Source of the DNA: DASUPK01 sp963819715
Lineage (GTDB): Bacteria; Actinomycetota; Thermoleophilia; Solirubrobacterales; 70-9
Reading direction: 5' to 3'
Length of the DNA stretch: 64,000 nt
Assembly (NCBI GenBank): GCA_963819715.1
Contig: CAWFXE010000001.1
Location: 372,001-436,000, forward strand
In this document: piece by piece, positions 1 to 7,695 of the stretch
Layout: each line of letters starts with the position of its first letter
Numbering within the stretch: the first letter of the stretch is position 1
Notes under the pieces: model-generated
The model's input: only the letters and a program-made list of their open reading frames with translations
Database searches by the model: none
What the model was told of the DNA's origin: nothing
Made by a program: the position numbers and the translations under genes

Positions 1-554
1 TTCGCCGAGACGGCCAGCAGCGCCGGGAGCACCTCCCGCATCCGATCCGAGACTGCGACGGCGCGATCCGCGCCCTCGATCCCGACGTGCACATGCAGGC
101 TCCAGGTGTTGTTCCGCTGCGCGACCCACCGCAGGTCGTCTTCCAGCCGGCGGTAGTGCTCGGTCTGGATGATGTGCTGGTCGAGGTAGTTCGCCCACGG
201 ATGCGTCCCCATCGCGGCCAGCGCCAATCCCATCTCGTCCGCAATCGCGAACAGGCGCGCTCGCCTCGCTCGCTGGCGCTCAGCGGCGTCGGCGAAGCTC
301 TCACCGCGACCGGAGCGGATCTCGATCTCGGTGTCGATCAGCTCGCCCTTGACGGCCGGGGCGAGCTCGGGATCGCGCAGGCAGGCCGCCTGCATCTCCT
401 CGAAGCGGTGCTCCAGGTCGAGCACCGCCGGATCGAGGATCGCGAACTCCTCCTCGACCCCGATGGTGAAATCGGCGGAGGCTTCAAAGATTTCGCGGAC
501 CGCGTCGAGGTCCAGCCCGTCGTGATTCGGCTCAGGATCGGTTGTGGGCGGCAC
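1..554 (-). CDS. Glutamate-cysteine ligase family 2 (YbdK-like) carboxylate-amine ligase, C-terminus cut by window edge
   Basis: About 184 N-terminal residues are visible. The frame carries the GCS2 family signature FTIGVEEEF (residues 29-37), then ELIDTEIEIRSG, a GTHPWANY stretch and the HVHVGI metal/substrate motif, ending in LLAVSA where the window stops. The family makes gamma-glutamyl amide bonds with ATP, for example glutamate plus cysteine to gamma-glutamylcysteine; the true amine substrate cannot be told from this fragment. Start chosen at GTG 9 nt after the rex stop, in the same frame, with AGG-type sequence upstream; co-transcription with rex is likely. The absence of a stop is due only to truncation. 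Confidence 0.85.
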   Translation of the reverse strand, partial: MPPTTDPEPNHDGLDLDAVREIFEASADFTIGVEEEFAILDPAVLDLEHRFEEMQAACLRDPELAPAVKGELIDTEIEIRSGRGESFADAAERQRARRARLFAIADEMGLALAAMGTHPWANYLDQHIIQTEHYRRLEDDLRWVAQRNNTWSLHVHVGIEGADRAVAVSDRMREVLPALLAVSA

Positions 555-563
555 GAGCCTGAC

Positions 564-1238
564 CTAGGTCAAATAGAAGTAGAGGGCGTAGAGGAGGTCC
601 ACGGCCGGGCTCGACGTATGCACCGTGACGTCGGGCGGCACCTGCAGGAGGCGCTCGGAGTAGTTGAAGATGATCTTGACGCCCGCCTTCACCAGGCGGT
701 CCGCGACCTCCTGGGCCGCGTCAGACGGCACGGCGAGGACCCCGACGACCACCTGCTCGCCCTCGACGACCGAGTCGATGTCGTCGAAGGAGCGAACCTC
801 GAGACCCCCGACCCGCTTGCCGATCAACGATGGATCCACGTCGAACATGGCGACGATCCGGAAACCGTGGTCGGCGAAGATGTCGGAGCTGGCGATCGCC
901 TGCCCCAGGTGACCGGCGCCGAACAGGGCGATGTTGTGCTGTCCGGCGGTGCGCAGGATCTTCCTGATCTCTGAGACCAGCGAGTCGACGTTGTAGCCGA
1001 CCCCGCGCTTGCCGAACTTGCCGAAGCCGGAGAGATCCCGGCGGATCTGCGTCGAGTTGATGTGGGTGTAGTCCGAGAGCTCCTGCGAGGAGATCGTGTC
1101 CTTACCCATCTTCCGCGCCTGAGTCAGCACCTGGAGGTAGCGGGAGAGCCGTGCGGCGACCCCCAGCGAAAGGCGATCTCCGTCCGTGAACTCCGAGGCC
1201 TCCTGCTCAGCGGTCTCGGCCGCCACGTCCTCGATCAT
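564..1238 (-). CDS. rex: Redox-sensing transcriptional repressor Rex
   Basis: A 224-residue protein of normal Rex length. An N-terminal winged helix (about residues 30-85) has the conserved STQIRRDLSGFGKFGKRG recognition region. A Rossmann NAD(H)-binding domain follows, with GAGHLG at 107-112 and an acidic FDVDP end to the second strand. Rex dimers bind operators when NADH/NAD+ is low and release on NADH binding, controlling respiration and fermentation genes. The start overlaps the stop of the upstream glutaredoxin-like gene by 4 nt (ATGA), so the two are translationally coupled. I did not find a convincing Rex operator in this window. Confidence 0.95.
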   Translation of the reverse strand: MIEDVAAETAEQEASEFTDGDRLSLGVAARLSRYLQVLTQARKMGKDTISSQELSDYTHINSTQIRRDLSGFGKFGKRGVGYNVDSLVSEIRKILRTAGQHNIALFGAGHLGQAIASSDIFADHGFRIVAMFDVDPSLIGKRVGGLEVRSFDDIDSVVEGEQVVVGVLAVPSDAAQEVADRLVKAGVKIIFNYSERLLQVPPDVTVHTSSPAVDLLYALYFYLT

Positions 1239-1486
1239 TCGGACAAGGTATCGAGCCGGGAGCGCAGGCCGTCCGCGTCCAGTCCCAGCTCGGAGATGAT
1301 CTCCCCTTCGAGCTCGATGACCGGGATGCGCTCCAGGTAGCGGCGCAGCAGCTCATCGTCGGACTCGATGTCGATCTCCTCGAGCTCGAACGAGAGGCCA
1401 TCCGCCTGCAGACGCTGCAGTCCATGCCGAGCCTCATCGCAGAGGTGGCAGTCAGGCCGCCCGTACAGAACCAGTCGCGAAGGCAT
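1235..1486 (-). CDS. Glutaredoxin-like small thiol protein (DUF836 type)
   Basis: An 83-residue thioredoxin-fold protein starting LVLYGRPDCHLC, with the redox pair Cys13-x-x-Cys16, and IPVIELEG, which supplies the cis-proline of the fold. Size and motif match the DUF836/glutaredoxin-like group; the disulfide substrate is unknown. It sits between tsaD and rex, overlaps the tsaD 3' end by 35 nt and overlaps rex by 4 nt. Coupling a thiol-redox protein to the NADH sensor Rex is common in actinobacteria and suggests a redox-homeostasis role (inference). Confidence 0.85.
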   Translation of the reverse strand: MPSRLVLYGRPDCHLCDEARHGLQRLQADGLSFELEEIDIESDDELLRRYLERIPVIELEGEIISELGLDADGLRSRLDTLSE

Positions 1487-2453
1487 CGAAGCCCAGATAT
1501 TCGGGATAGGGGATCGGGTCCGTGAAGCGGGCCGCCGAGGCGATCATCGCCGCGTTGTCCGTGCAGAGCGAGATCGGGACGAGCTTCAGCCCCAGGCCCA
1601 ACTCGTCGCAGAGAATCCGGGTCCGCTCCCGAAGCTCGGCGTTGGCGGCGACCCCGCCGCCGAGCGCGATCGCGGGCCAGTCGCCCGCCTTGGCGGCACG
1701 CTCCAGCTTCCTGACGAGTTGATCGACGATGGCATGCTGGAACGCGGCGGCGAGATCGGCGCGCCCCCGCTCCGTCTCCTCGGGCCCCATGTCGCGAACC
1801 CGGTAGACCAGCGAGGTCTTCAGGCCGCTGAAGCTGAGGTCGAGGCCGCGCTCGCTCATCGCCACGGGAAACTCGAACGCATCCGGATCCCCGTCCTCCG
1901 CCGCGTCCTGGATCGCAGGCCCGCCCGGGTAGCCGAGGCCAAGCAGGCGGGCGCCCTTGTCGAAGGCCTCACCCGCGGCGTCGTCCAGCGTCGAGCCGAG
2001 CGCCTCGAACGTGGCGTGCTCGCGCACCCCGGCCAGCAGTGTGTGGCCGCCGCTGGCGATCAGGCAGAGGAAGGGCGGCTCGAGGGGATCCGGCTCCAGA
2101 AAGTTGGCGGCGACGTGGCCCTCGAGGTGGTCGACCGGGATGAGGGGCTTGCGGTGCGCGGCCGCCAGCGCCTTCGCCGAGCTCAGGCCGACGAGCAACG
2201 CGCCGATCAGCCCGGGGCCCTGGGTGACCGCAATCGAGTCGGCGTCACCGAGCTCCGCCCCGGCCTCTTCGAGCGCCGCCGCGACCACGGCGTTGACCAG
2301 CTCGAGATGGTGTCGCGAGGCCACCTCCGGGACGACGCCGCCGAAGCGCTCGTGGAACGAGGCCTGAGAGGAGACGACGTTGGAGAGAATCCGCGACCCG
2401 TCGACGACCGCGGCGCAGGTGTCGTCGCAGGAGGTCTCGAGAGCGAGGATCAA
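1452..2453 (-). CDS. tsaD: tRNA N6-adenosine threonylcarbamoyltransferase TsaD
   Basis: A 333-residue ASKHA-fold protein beginning ILALETSCDDTCAAVV. The metal-binding HLEGH motif is at 109-113, and GGHTLL and GGVAANAELR are the other family signatures. With TsaB and TsaE, both encoded nearby, it transfers threonylcarbamoyl to A37 of ANN-decoding tRNAs (t6A). It overlaps rimI by 4 nt at its start. The order tsaE..tsaB-rimI-tsaD is a widespread bacterial arrangement, though here tsaE is separated from tsaB by a small oppositely oriented gene. Confidence 0.97.
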   Translation of the reverse strand: MILALETSCDDTCAAVVDGSRILSNVVSSQASFHERFGGVVPEVASRHHLELVNAVVAAALEEAGAELGDADSIAVTQGPGLIGALLVGLSSAKALAAAHRKPLIPVDHLEGHVAANFLEPDPLEPPFLCLIASGGHTLLAGVREHATFEALGSTLDDAAGEAFDKGARLLGLGYPGGPAIQDAAEDGDPDAFEFPVAMSERGLDLSFSGLKTSLVYRVRDMGPEETERGRADLAAAFQHAIVDQLVRKLERAAKAGDWPAIALGGGVAANAELRERTRILCDELGLGLKLVPISLCTDNAAMIASAARFTDPIPYPEYLGFDAFATGSVRAA

Positions 2454-2947
2454 GCGACCGAGGCGCCCTCAGCTGCCTCGAGCCACATGATCAGGGCGTC
2501 CTCGCCGTTGTCGTGGTAGTAGCGGCGGCGGCGGCCGGCGGAGCGGAATCCGAACCGGCGGTACATCTCGATCGCCGGCGCGTTGGACACCCGGACCTCC
2601 AGCGTGAAGCGGGCCCCGGTTCCGGCCTCCTCGAAGAGGCGCTCGATCAGGTCGGTCGCGACGCCGCGCCGGCGGCGCTCGGGATGGACCGCGACGTTCA
2701 TCAGGTGCCAGACGTCGTCGTAGCGCGCGCAGACGAGGTAGCCGACGAGCCCATCGCCATCCTCCGCGGCCAGGCAGATCCCGGACGGCTTGGAGAGCTC
2801 CAGGACGAACATCGCCAGCGACCAGGGCGTCGGGAAGGACCCGCGCTCGATCGAGATCACCGAGGGCAGGTCGCCGTACCCCAGGCGGCGCAGCCTCAGC
2901 TCAGCCTCCGGGGACTCCGCGATCTCGCTCAAGCCATCTCTTTGCAT
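2450..2947 (-). CDS. rimI: Ribosomal protein S18 alanine N-acetyltransferase RimI
   Basis: A 165-residue GNAT acetyltransferase. The acetyl-CoA pyrophosphate loop is RRRRGVA (91-97), preceded by the beta-4 strand MNVAVHPE and followed by the NAPAIEMYRRFGF helix typical of RimI. RimI acetylates the N-terminal alanine of ribosomal protein S18. Gene order between tsaB and tsaD supports the assignment over a generic GNAT. Its 5' end overlaps tsaB by 47 nt; a start further inside is possible because the first 15 residues are not conserved family sequence. Confidence 0.9.
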   Translation of the reverse strand: MQRDGLSEIAESPEAELRLRRLGYGDLPSVISIERGSFPTPWSLAMFVLELSKPSGICLAAEDGDGLVGYLVCARYDDVWHLMNVAVHPERRRRGVATDLIERLFEEAGTGARFTLEVRVSNAPAIEMYRRFGFRSAGRRRRYYHDNGEDALIMWLEAAEGASVA

Positions 2948-3605
2948 CGGGCGGTCTCAGATAAAGGGGTTGGATCTGGTCCGGCGGCGCCTCGACCGCC
3001 GCCTCCCCCACCGCGCAAACGTGCCGTGCGGCAACTCGGTGGATCGGGTCTTCGGGCGGGGCAACCGTGGCGCCGGCGGCCTCCAGTTCTGCGGCAAATC
3101 GTATCGTCCCGTCCCCGGCCGCCAGCACGGTCGAATCGAGCGTTCGCACCCGATCGGCCACTCCCTCGGGCGGCGCCACGAAGGCAGGCCAGATTTCCTC
3201 TCCCTCATCCGTGAACAGGGCGGCGAAGGCCTCGCCGCGGCGGGCGTCGATCACCGGCAGGGCGAGCGATGCACGATTCTCCTCGGAGATGCCGCGGGCG
3301 AGCGCGGCCAGGGAACCGACAGGCGCGACCGGGATCTCCCTCGCCTGCGCCAGCGCCCGGGCGGTGGCGATCCCGATCCGCAGCCCGGTGAACGATCCCG
3401 GCCCCACTCCCACCGCTATCCGCTCGATCCGCTCCCATCCGCCCGCCTGCTCCACGCTCCGCTCGATCTCACCCAGCAGCACCTGGGAGTGGCGCGGGCG
3501 CCCATCCGGCCCCGGATCGATGCGGGCTTCCCTGACCACCTGCCCGCCGTCGGTCACTCCCACCACGGCGTCGGCGGTCGCGCTATCGACACCGAGCAGC
3601 ACCAT
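2901..3605 (-). CDS. tsaB: tRNA threonylcarbamoyladenosine biosynthesis protein TsaB
   Basis: A TsaD paralogue that dimerises with TsaD to form the t6A-transferring complex. It starts MVLLGVDSATADAVVGV and contains the family core AVGVGPGSFTGLRIGIATA and PVIDARRGEAFAALF. The metal-binding HxEGH motif of TsaD is absent, as expected for TsaB. The in-frame reading extends 12 codons further upstream, but conserved sequence begins at this ATG. It overlaps rimI at its 3' end and is followed by rimI and tsaD. Confidence 0.93.
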   Translation of the reverse strand: MVLLGVDSATADAVVGVTDGGQVVREARIDPGPDGRPRHSQVLLGEIERSVEQAGGWERIERIAVGVGPGSFTGLRIGIATARALAQAREIPVAPVGSLAALARGISEENRASLALPVIDARRGEAFAALFTDEGEEIWPAFVAPPEGVADRVRTLDSTVLAAGDGTIRFAAELEAAGATVAPPEDPIHRVAARHVCAVGEAAVEAPPDQIQPLYLRPPDAKRWLERDRGVPGG

Positions 3606-3659
3606 CAATAGAGTCCGTCGGGCGGATCGGCGTCCATCCAACTAGGGAGAGGGAGAACC

Positions 3660-4021
3660 ATGAACGAGGAGTCCAGCAGGTTCCCAAGGTCAAACAGGTC
3701 GCGCTCACGCGCTCCCAAGCGTCCGGCTGCCGTAGCCGCGGTTTTCGGGATCGCCGTCTTCGGCGTCGGAGCGGGCTTCGCGGTCTCAGGTTGCGGCAGC
3801 GACAGCAACAACGCGGACAGCGTCAACAGCGTCATCGACAGCGTCCAGTCGCAGGCGAGCAGCGTGCAGAGCCAGGTCTCGACGGCCGTCGAGAACGCCA
3901 ACCAGCAGGCCCAGAGCGTGCAGAGCCAGGTGCAGAGCGTTCAGACCCAGATAGGAACCAGCAGAACCAGCAGAACCAGCAGAACCAGAACGGTGGCAAC
4001 ACCAACAAGTACGGCTACTAG
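3660..4021 (+). CDS. Small Gln/Asn-rich lipoprotein-like protein, probably frameshifted
   Basis: Preceded by a strong Shine-Dalgarno (GGGAGAGGGAG). The N-terminus is basic (RSNRSRSRAPKR), followed by a hydrophobic stretch AAVFGIAVFGVGAGFA and VSGCGSD, a possible lipobox with the cysteine near residue 46. The rest is low-complexity SVQSQVQSVQ repeats. In the start frame the tail becomes TSR repeats and stops at 4031. One frame over, the same DNA reads NQQ repeats then NGGNTNKYGY and stops at 4021, directly at the convergent tsaE stop. A one-base loss near 3950-3960, beside a 9-bp tandem repeat, is the simplest explanation. Function unknown; found only by composition. Confidence 0.6.
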
Positions 4022-4425
4022 GAGATCTTGATCTCCCGCTGATCTCCACCCGCATGGCGGATCTCGATCCGCCGCGTGATGCGCTCGATCCAGGGTTCGC
4101 CCGCCCCGGGCCACTCGATGAAGGCGATCGACTCGGGCGTCACGTAGTCCTCGAGCAGCGCCGGGTCCTCCTGGCCGAGGTCCGACAACCGGTATAGGTC
4201 GAGATGCGAGACGGGGAAACGGCCGCTGTAGGTGTGGCCGATCGTGAAGGTGGGCGATGTCACCGCCTCCTTCACACCGAGCGCCCGGCACGCCCCGCGG
4301 ATCAGCGTCGTCTTCCCGGCGCCGAGCTCGCCACTGATCAGGACGACATCGCCGGGGCCGAGGTCCGCGGCGAGACCGGTGCCAATCCCCTCCGTCTCCG
4401 CCGCGCTTGTCGTCCGTTTCGTCAC
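4018..4425 (-). CDS. tsaE: tRNA threonylcarbamoyladenosine biosynthesis ATPase TsaE
   Basis: P-loop protein with Walker A GELGAGKTT (residues 32-40 from this start), then TSPTFT and HLDLYRL, the diagnostic TsaE sequence. It hydrolyses ATP to reset the TsaB-TsaD complex during t6A synthesis. I chose the internal GTG rather than the in-frame GTG 45 nt upstream because a TAGGCT -10 hexamer lies 7 nt before it and the extra 15 residues are not conserved. The 3' end converges with the small lipoprotein-like gene, with a 4-nt overlap. Confidence 0.92.
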   Translation of the reverse strand: MTKRTTSAAETEGIGTGLAADLGPGDVVLISGELGAGKTTLIRGACRALGVKEAVTSPTFTIGHTYSGRFPVSHLDLYRLSDLGQEDPALLEDYVTPESIAFIEWPGAGEPWIERITRRIEIRHAGGDQREIKIS

Positions 4426-4432
4426 CGGCGCG

Positions 4433-4438
4433 AGCCTA
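4433..4438 (-). promoter_or_regulatory. Leaderless-type -10 hexamer for tsaE
   Basis: TAGGCT lies 7 nt upstream of the GTG, with no Shine-Dalgarno between. Seen in sequence; promoter function is inferred. Confidence 0.5.
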
Positions 4439-4497
4439 GTTCTTCGTCCCGCCTGGCAGCCATGACTCACAGGACGAGTGGGGTCACGCCCCTTCCT

Positions 4498-5151
4498 CTA
4501 GCCGCCGAAGAGCCCCATCTGGTCGGGCTCCGGCTCGCGCTCACCCACCAGGGGCTCCGGCAGCGGCAACGGCTCGTCCAGCAGATCGGGGATCCGCGTG
4601 AAGTCCTCGCGCAGCTGCTCGGCGACCCGCGGCGTCCGCAGGCCGGCGGCAGGGTGGAAGAGCGGCAGCAGGTAGAGATGGCGCCCGCCGATCAGGTGCT
4701 GCTGCGGGATGCCGCGGACCTTGGTGATCCCCGTTGGGTTGGCCGTGAGCAGCTTCGTCGAGAAGTTCCCAAGCGTGCAGATCACCCGAGGCTGGATCAG
4801 CTCGACCTGCCTCTCGAGGTAGGGGCGACACGAGTCGATCTCGTCGGGCTGGGGGTCGCGATTCGCCGGCGGCCGGCACTTGAGGACGTTCGCGATGAAG
4901 ACGTCCTCCCTCTTCATCCCCACACCCTCGAGCAGCTCGGTGAGGAACCCACCCGCGCGCCCGACGAACGGCAGGCCCTGCCGGTCCTCCTCCGCGCCGG
5001 GCGCCTCGCCGACGAACATCAGGTCCGCGTCGGCATTGCCCGCGCCGAAGACGACCCGGTTGCGCGTCTCCGACAGCGGGCAGCGCTCGCAGGCCGAGGC
5101 CTCGTTGTAGACCTCCACCAGCGCCTGGCGGCGAGACTCCGCGTCGCTCAC
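4498..5151 (-). CDS. Family 4 (Fe-S) uracil-DNA glycosylase
   Basis: A 217-residue protein. The four cysteines of the family-4 iron-sulfur cluster appear as C21-x2-C24, C92 and C108. The catalytic loop is GEAPGAEEDRQGLPFVGRAG (49-68), and the C-terminal HPAA motif follows LPLF. It removes uracil from deaminated DNA in base excision repair. Start is GTG overlapping the fmdB stop as GTGA, so the pair is coupled; a long in-frame upstream extension belongs to antisense of neighbouring genes and is rejected. Confidence 0.93.
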   Translation of the reverse strand: MSDAESRRQALVEVYNEASACERCPLSETRNRVVFGAGNADADLMFVGEAPGAEEDRQGLPFVGRAGGFLTELLEGVGMKREDVFIANVLKCRPPANRDPQPDEIDSCRPYLERQVELIQPRVICTLGNFSTKLLTANPTGITKVRGIPQQHLIGGRHLYLLPLFHPAAGLRTPRVAEQLREDFTRIPDLLDEPLPLPEPLVGEREPEPDQMGLFGG

Positions 5152-5426
5152 GACCCGCCTCGGCTTCTTCTCTCGGCCGCGCGCTGGCGCTTGAAGCGCT
5201 CCTTGGCCCCGCCTCGGCCGGTTCCGCGCTTCTCCTCCAGGCGGCGCTTCTGGTTGGACGTCAGCTGGTGCGGCAGTGAGGAATACGAGGTCGAGATCCG
5301 GCGCTCGACCTGGTTCGAACCGCACTGCGGGCAGACGACGTCGGCGGCGTCGAGGCCGACGTGGGAGCCGACCAGCTCCTCGAAGCGCTCGCCACACGAC
5401 TCGCAGTCGAACTCGTAGATCGGCAC
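5148..5426 (-). CDS. FmdB-family zinc ribbon protein
   Basis: A 92-residue protein starting VPIYEFDCESCG, the canonical FmdB/CxxC_CXXC_SSSS opening, with a zinc ribbon from C8/C11 and C32/C35. The C-terminal half is very basic (KRRLEEKRGTGRGGAKERFKRQRAAERR), suggesting nucleic-acid binding. The family was named from formamidase regulation but has no established general function. It is coupled by a 4-nt overlap to the downstream uracil-DNA glycosylase. The GTG start has a TACCAT hexamer 7 nt upstream. Confidence 0.88.
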   Translation of the reverse strand: MPIYEFDCESCGERFEELVGSHVGLDAADVVCPQCGSNQVERRISTSYSSLPHQLTSNQKRRLEEKRGTGRGGAKERFKRQRAAERRSRGGS

Positions 5427-5433
5427 CGGGTTG

Positions 5434-5439
5434 ATGGTA
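5434..5439 (-). promoter_or_regulatory. Leaderless-type -10 hexamer for fmdB-udg
   Basis: TACCAT lies 7 nt before the GTG start of the zinc-ribbon gene, with no Shine-Dalgarno. Promoter role inferred. Confidence 0.45.
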
Positions 5440-5642
5440 GTTCGGTCCCCTGACTCCCCGGGCCGCCTTTCGAGCCGCAAATTGGGCCGATTCGGAGTGT
5501 GCGAAGCGCCACAGGAACTGGCTGGGTGGCCAGGATCGCTCCCTATACTTCGCAACGGGCCGTGACCGAACTGGCGCGGACCCAGTCAAAACCTCAAGCA
5601 CCGAAAACCTCATCCATCGAAGAAAGCCGTCTGGTATCTCCC

Positions 5643-6422
5643 ATGCGGGAACTGGAACGGGATGACCTCCCCTTGAGCGCCGCCGAGCCGCTGGTCGTGA
5701 TCGGCCGTGGCCGCGTCGGCGCATCGCTCGCCAAGGCCGCCGAGCTCGCGGGCGTCGAGGTCCGGCTTGCCGGCCGAGACGAAACGGTCGAGGGCGCCGG
5801 TGCCGTCCTCCTCTGCGTTCCCGACGACGCCATCACGGAGGTCTGTGAGCGACAGGCGGGCTCCGCGCCGCTCGTCGGCCACGTGAGCGGCGCCGGCACG
5901 CTCGATGCACTGAACTCGGCCCGCGACCGCGGCGCCTCGACCTTCTCGCTCCACCCCCTGCAGACCTTCGCCGACGGCGAAACGACCATTGGCGGCACGC
6001 CGGCGGCGATCGCGGGCTCCGACGAGGCAGCGAGAGCCTTCGCCTGCTCCCTCGCCCAGGCACTTGGCATGCGGCCGTTCGAGGTCCCCGAGGAGAGCCG
6101 TGGCGCATACCACGCCGCCGCCGCGATGGCCTCCAACCTCCTCGTGGCGCTCGAGGAGTCCGCCGCCGAGCTGGTGGAGCGACTCGGCGTCGCCGACGCT
6201 CGCGAGCTGCTCGCCCCGCTCGTCCTCCGCACCGCCGCCAACTGGGCCGAGAGCGGTCCCGCCGCACTCACCGGGCCGATCGCGCGCGGCGACCGGGCAA
6301 CGGTCGAGCGCCACCGGGCCGCCCTGGCCGAGACGGCGCCTGAGCTTCTCCCCACCTACGACGCGCTGGCGGCACGCGCGGAGGCGGTCGCCGCAGAGTC
6401 GAGGGACGGGGTCTCGGCATGA
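5643..6422 (+). CDS. Rossmann/DUF2520 oxidoreductase, candidate ketopantoate reductase (PanG-like)
   Basis: A 259-residue protein with an N-terminal Rossmann domain (VVIGRGRVGAS, 18-28), strand VLLCVPDD, HPLQTF at the domain boundary, and a helical DUF2520 dimerisation domain (AYHAAAAMASNLLVALEESA). The window has panB, panC and panD but no classical panE. A Rossmann-DUF2520 protein was described as an alternative ketopantoate reductase (PanG) in Francisella, and this gene is coupled to panC by an ATGA overlap. So NADPH-dependent reduction of ketopantoate to pantoate is the best inference; activity is not shown by sequence alone. Confidence 0.75.
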   Translation: MRELERDDLPLSAAEPLVVIGRGRVGASLAKAAELAGVEVRLAGRDETVEGAGAVLLCVPDDAITEVCERQAGSAPLVGHVSGAGTLDALNSARDRGASTFSLHPLQTFADGETTIGGTPAAIAGSDEAARAFACSLAQALGMRPFEVPEESRGAYHAAAAMASNLLVALEESAAELVERLGVADARELLAPLVLRTAANWAESGPAALTGPIARGDRATVERHRAALAETAPELLPTYDALAARAEAVAAESRDGVSA

Positions 6423-7288
6423 AGATCGTCCGCACCAAGACCGAGCTCCGAGAGACCCTGACCGCTCCCCGCCGCGAGGGCAAGCGCATCGGCCTGGTCC
6501 CGACCATGGGCTACTTCCACGACGGCCATCTGTCCCTGATGCGGGGAGCACGAGAGGACTGCGACGTCGTCGTGGTCAGCCTCTTCGTCAACCCCACCCA
6601 GTTCGGCCCGGGCGAGGACCTCGACGCCTACCCCCGCGACGAGGATCGCGACGCCGAACTCGCCGCCCTGGAAGGAGTCGATGTCCTCTGGATGCCGGAC
6701 GCCGAGGAGATGTACCCCGATGGCTTCGCGACTTCGGTCGAGGTGGCAGATTCGCTGAGCGGAGTTCTCGAAGGCGGTCCGGAGAACCGCGGCCCCTCCC
6801 ACTTCCAGGGGGTCACCACCGTCGTCGCCAAGCTCTTCAACTCGGTTCAGCCCGACGTCGCCTACTTCGGCCGCAAGGACGCCCAGCAGGCCCTGGTGAT
6901 CGAGCAGATGACCAGAGACCTCGACTTCCCGATAGAGATCGCCGTCCTGCCGACCGTCCGCGAGGAGGACGGCCTGGCGCTCAGCTCCCGCAACGCCTAT
7001 CTGACCGAAGAGCAGCGCGAGCGCGCCACGGCGATCTCCAGGGCGCTGAGGGCGGCCGAGGATGCCGCGAGCGCCGGGGAGACCTCCACCGAAGCGCTCG
7101 TGGGGGCCGCCAGGGACGAGCTTCGCAGGGCCGGCATCGAGCCGGAGTACGTGGAGGCGCGCGCCGCGGAGGACCTCTCTCCGGTCGCCGAGCTCAACGG
7201 GCGGCCCTTGCTGGTGGCCGTCGCCGCCAGGGTCGGCAAGGCGCGCCTCATCGACAACGTAGTGATAACCCCGAAACCGGAGGCCTGA
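6419..7288 (+). CDS. panC: Pantothenate synthetase PanC
   Basis: 289 residues of the nucleotidyltransferase superfamily. PTMGYFHDGHL (28-38) is the HIGH-like motif, then SLFVNPTQFGP, and SHFQGVTTVVAKLFN and YFGRKDAQQ, which line the pantoate/ATP site. A KMSKS-like loop lies at SSRNAYL. It condenses pantoate with beta-alanine using ATP. It overlaps the preceding gene by 4 nt and panD by 1 nt (TGATG), so the operon is tightly coupled. Confidence 0.97.
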   Translation: MKIVRTKTELRETLTAPRREGKRIGLVPTMGYFHDGHLSLMRGAREDCDVVVVSLFVNPTQFGPGEDLDAYPRDEDRDAELAALEGVDVLWMPDAEEMYPDGFATSVEVADSLSGVLEGGPENRGPSHFQGVTTVVAKLFNSVQPDVAYFGRKDAQQALVIEQMTRDLDFPIEIAVLPTVREEDGLALSSRNAYLTEEQRERATAISRALRAAEDAASAGETSTEALVGAARDELRRAGIEPEYVEARAAEDLSPVAELNGRPLLVAVAARVGKARLIDNVVITPKPEA

Positions 7289-7668
7289 TGCAGCGTCAGA
7301 TGCTCAAGTCGAAGATCCATCGAGCGACGATCACCGACTGTGACGTCGACTACGTCGGCAGCATCACCCTCGATCCGATGCTGATGAGGCAAGCGGATCT
7401 GCTCCTCAACGAGCAGGTGCACGTCTGGGACATCGACAACGGCGCCCGCTTCATCACCTATGCCATCGAGGGCCAGGAGGGCTCCGGCACCGTGCAGGTG
7501 AACGGCGCCGCCGCCCGGCTGGTCCGCTCGGGCGACAAGGTGATCGTCGCCAGCTTTGGCGCGTTCGACGAGAGCGACCTCGAGCGCTACTCCCCCGTCG
7601 TCGTGCACGTCAACGACGACAACGAGGTGATCGCCGTCGACAGCGATCCGAACAGTGTTGCTCGGTGA
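7288..7668 (+). CDS. panD: Aspartate 1-decarboxylase PanD
   Basis: A 126-residue proenzyme. The self-cleavage site is Gly24-Ser25 in DYVGSITLD; cleavage makes the N-terminal pyruvoyl group that decarboxylates L-aspartate to beta-alanine. WDIDNGARFITYAIEG and NGAAARL are conserved family sequence. It supplies beta-alanine to PanC. The ATG overlaps the panC stop by one base and is favoured over the much longer in-frame upstream reading, which is antisense or shadow sequence of the pan genes. Confidence 0.96.
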   Translation: MQRQMLKSKIHRATITDCDVDYVGSITLDPMLMRQADLLLNEQVHVWDIDNGARFITYAIEGQEGSGTVQVNGAAARLVRSGDKVIVASFGAFDESDLERYSPVVVHVNDDNEVIAVDSDPNSVAR

Positions 7669-7695
7669 GGGCAACCCGGACCAGGAGGCATTGCT

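Noticed and set aside
87..974. Long plus-strand reading frame over the first kilobase
   Set aside because: It is antisense to the GCS2 ligase and rex, with no family sequence and an Arg/Val/Asp-biased composition typical of high-GC shadow frames.
4484..4497. GGGG-N5-CCCC hairpin downstream of the uracil-DNA glycosylase gene
   Set aside because: Only a 4-bp stem, no T-run; too weak to call a terminator.
5427..5642. Intergenic stretch before the pan operon, with TATACT at about 5547
   Set aside because: A -10-like hexamer is present but no matching -35, and it lies about 90 nt from the start codon; not strong enough to list as a promoter. No gene or RNA seen.
5989..7668. A 559-residue frame ending as PanD
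   Set aside because: Only the last 126 residues are PanD; the upstream part is a shadow of panG-like and panC.
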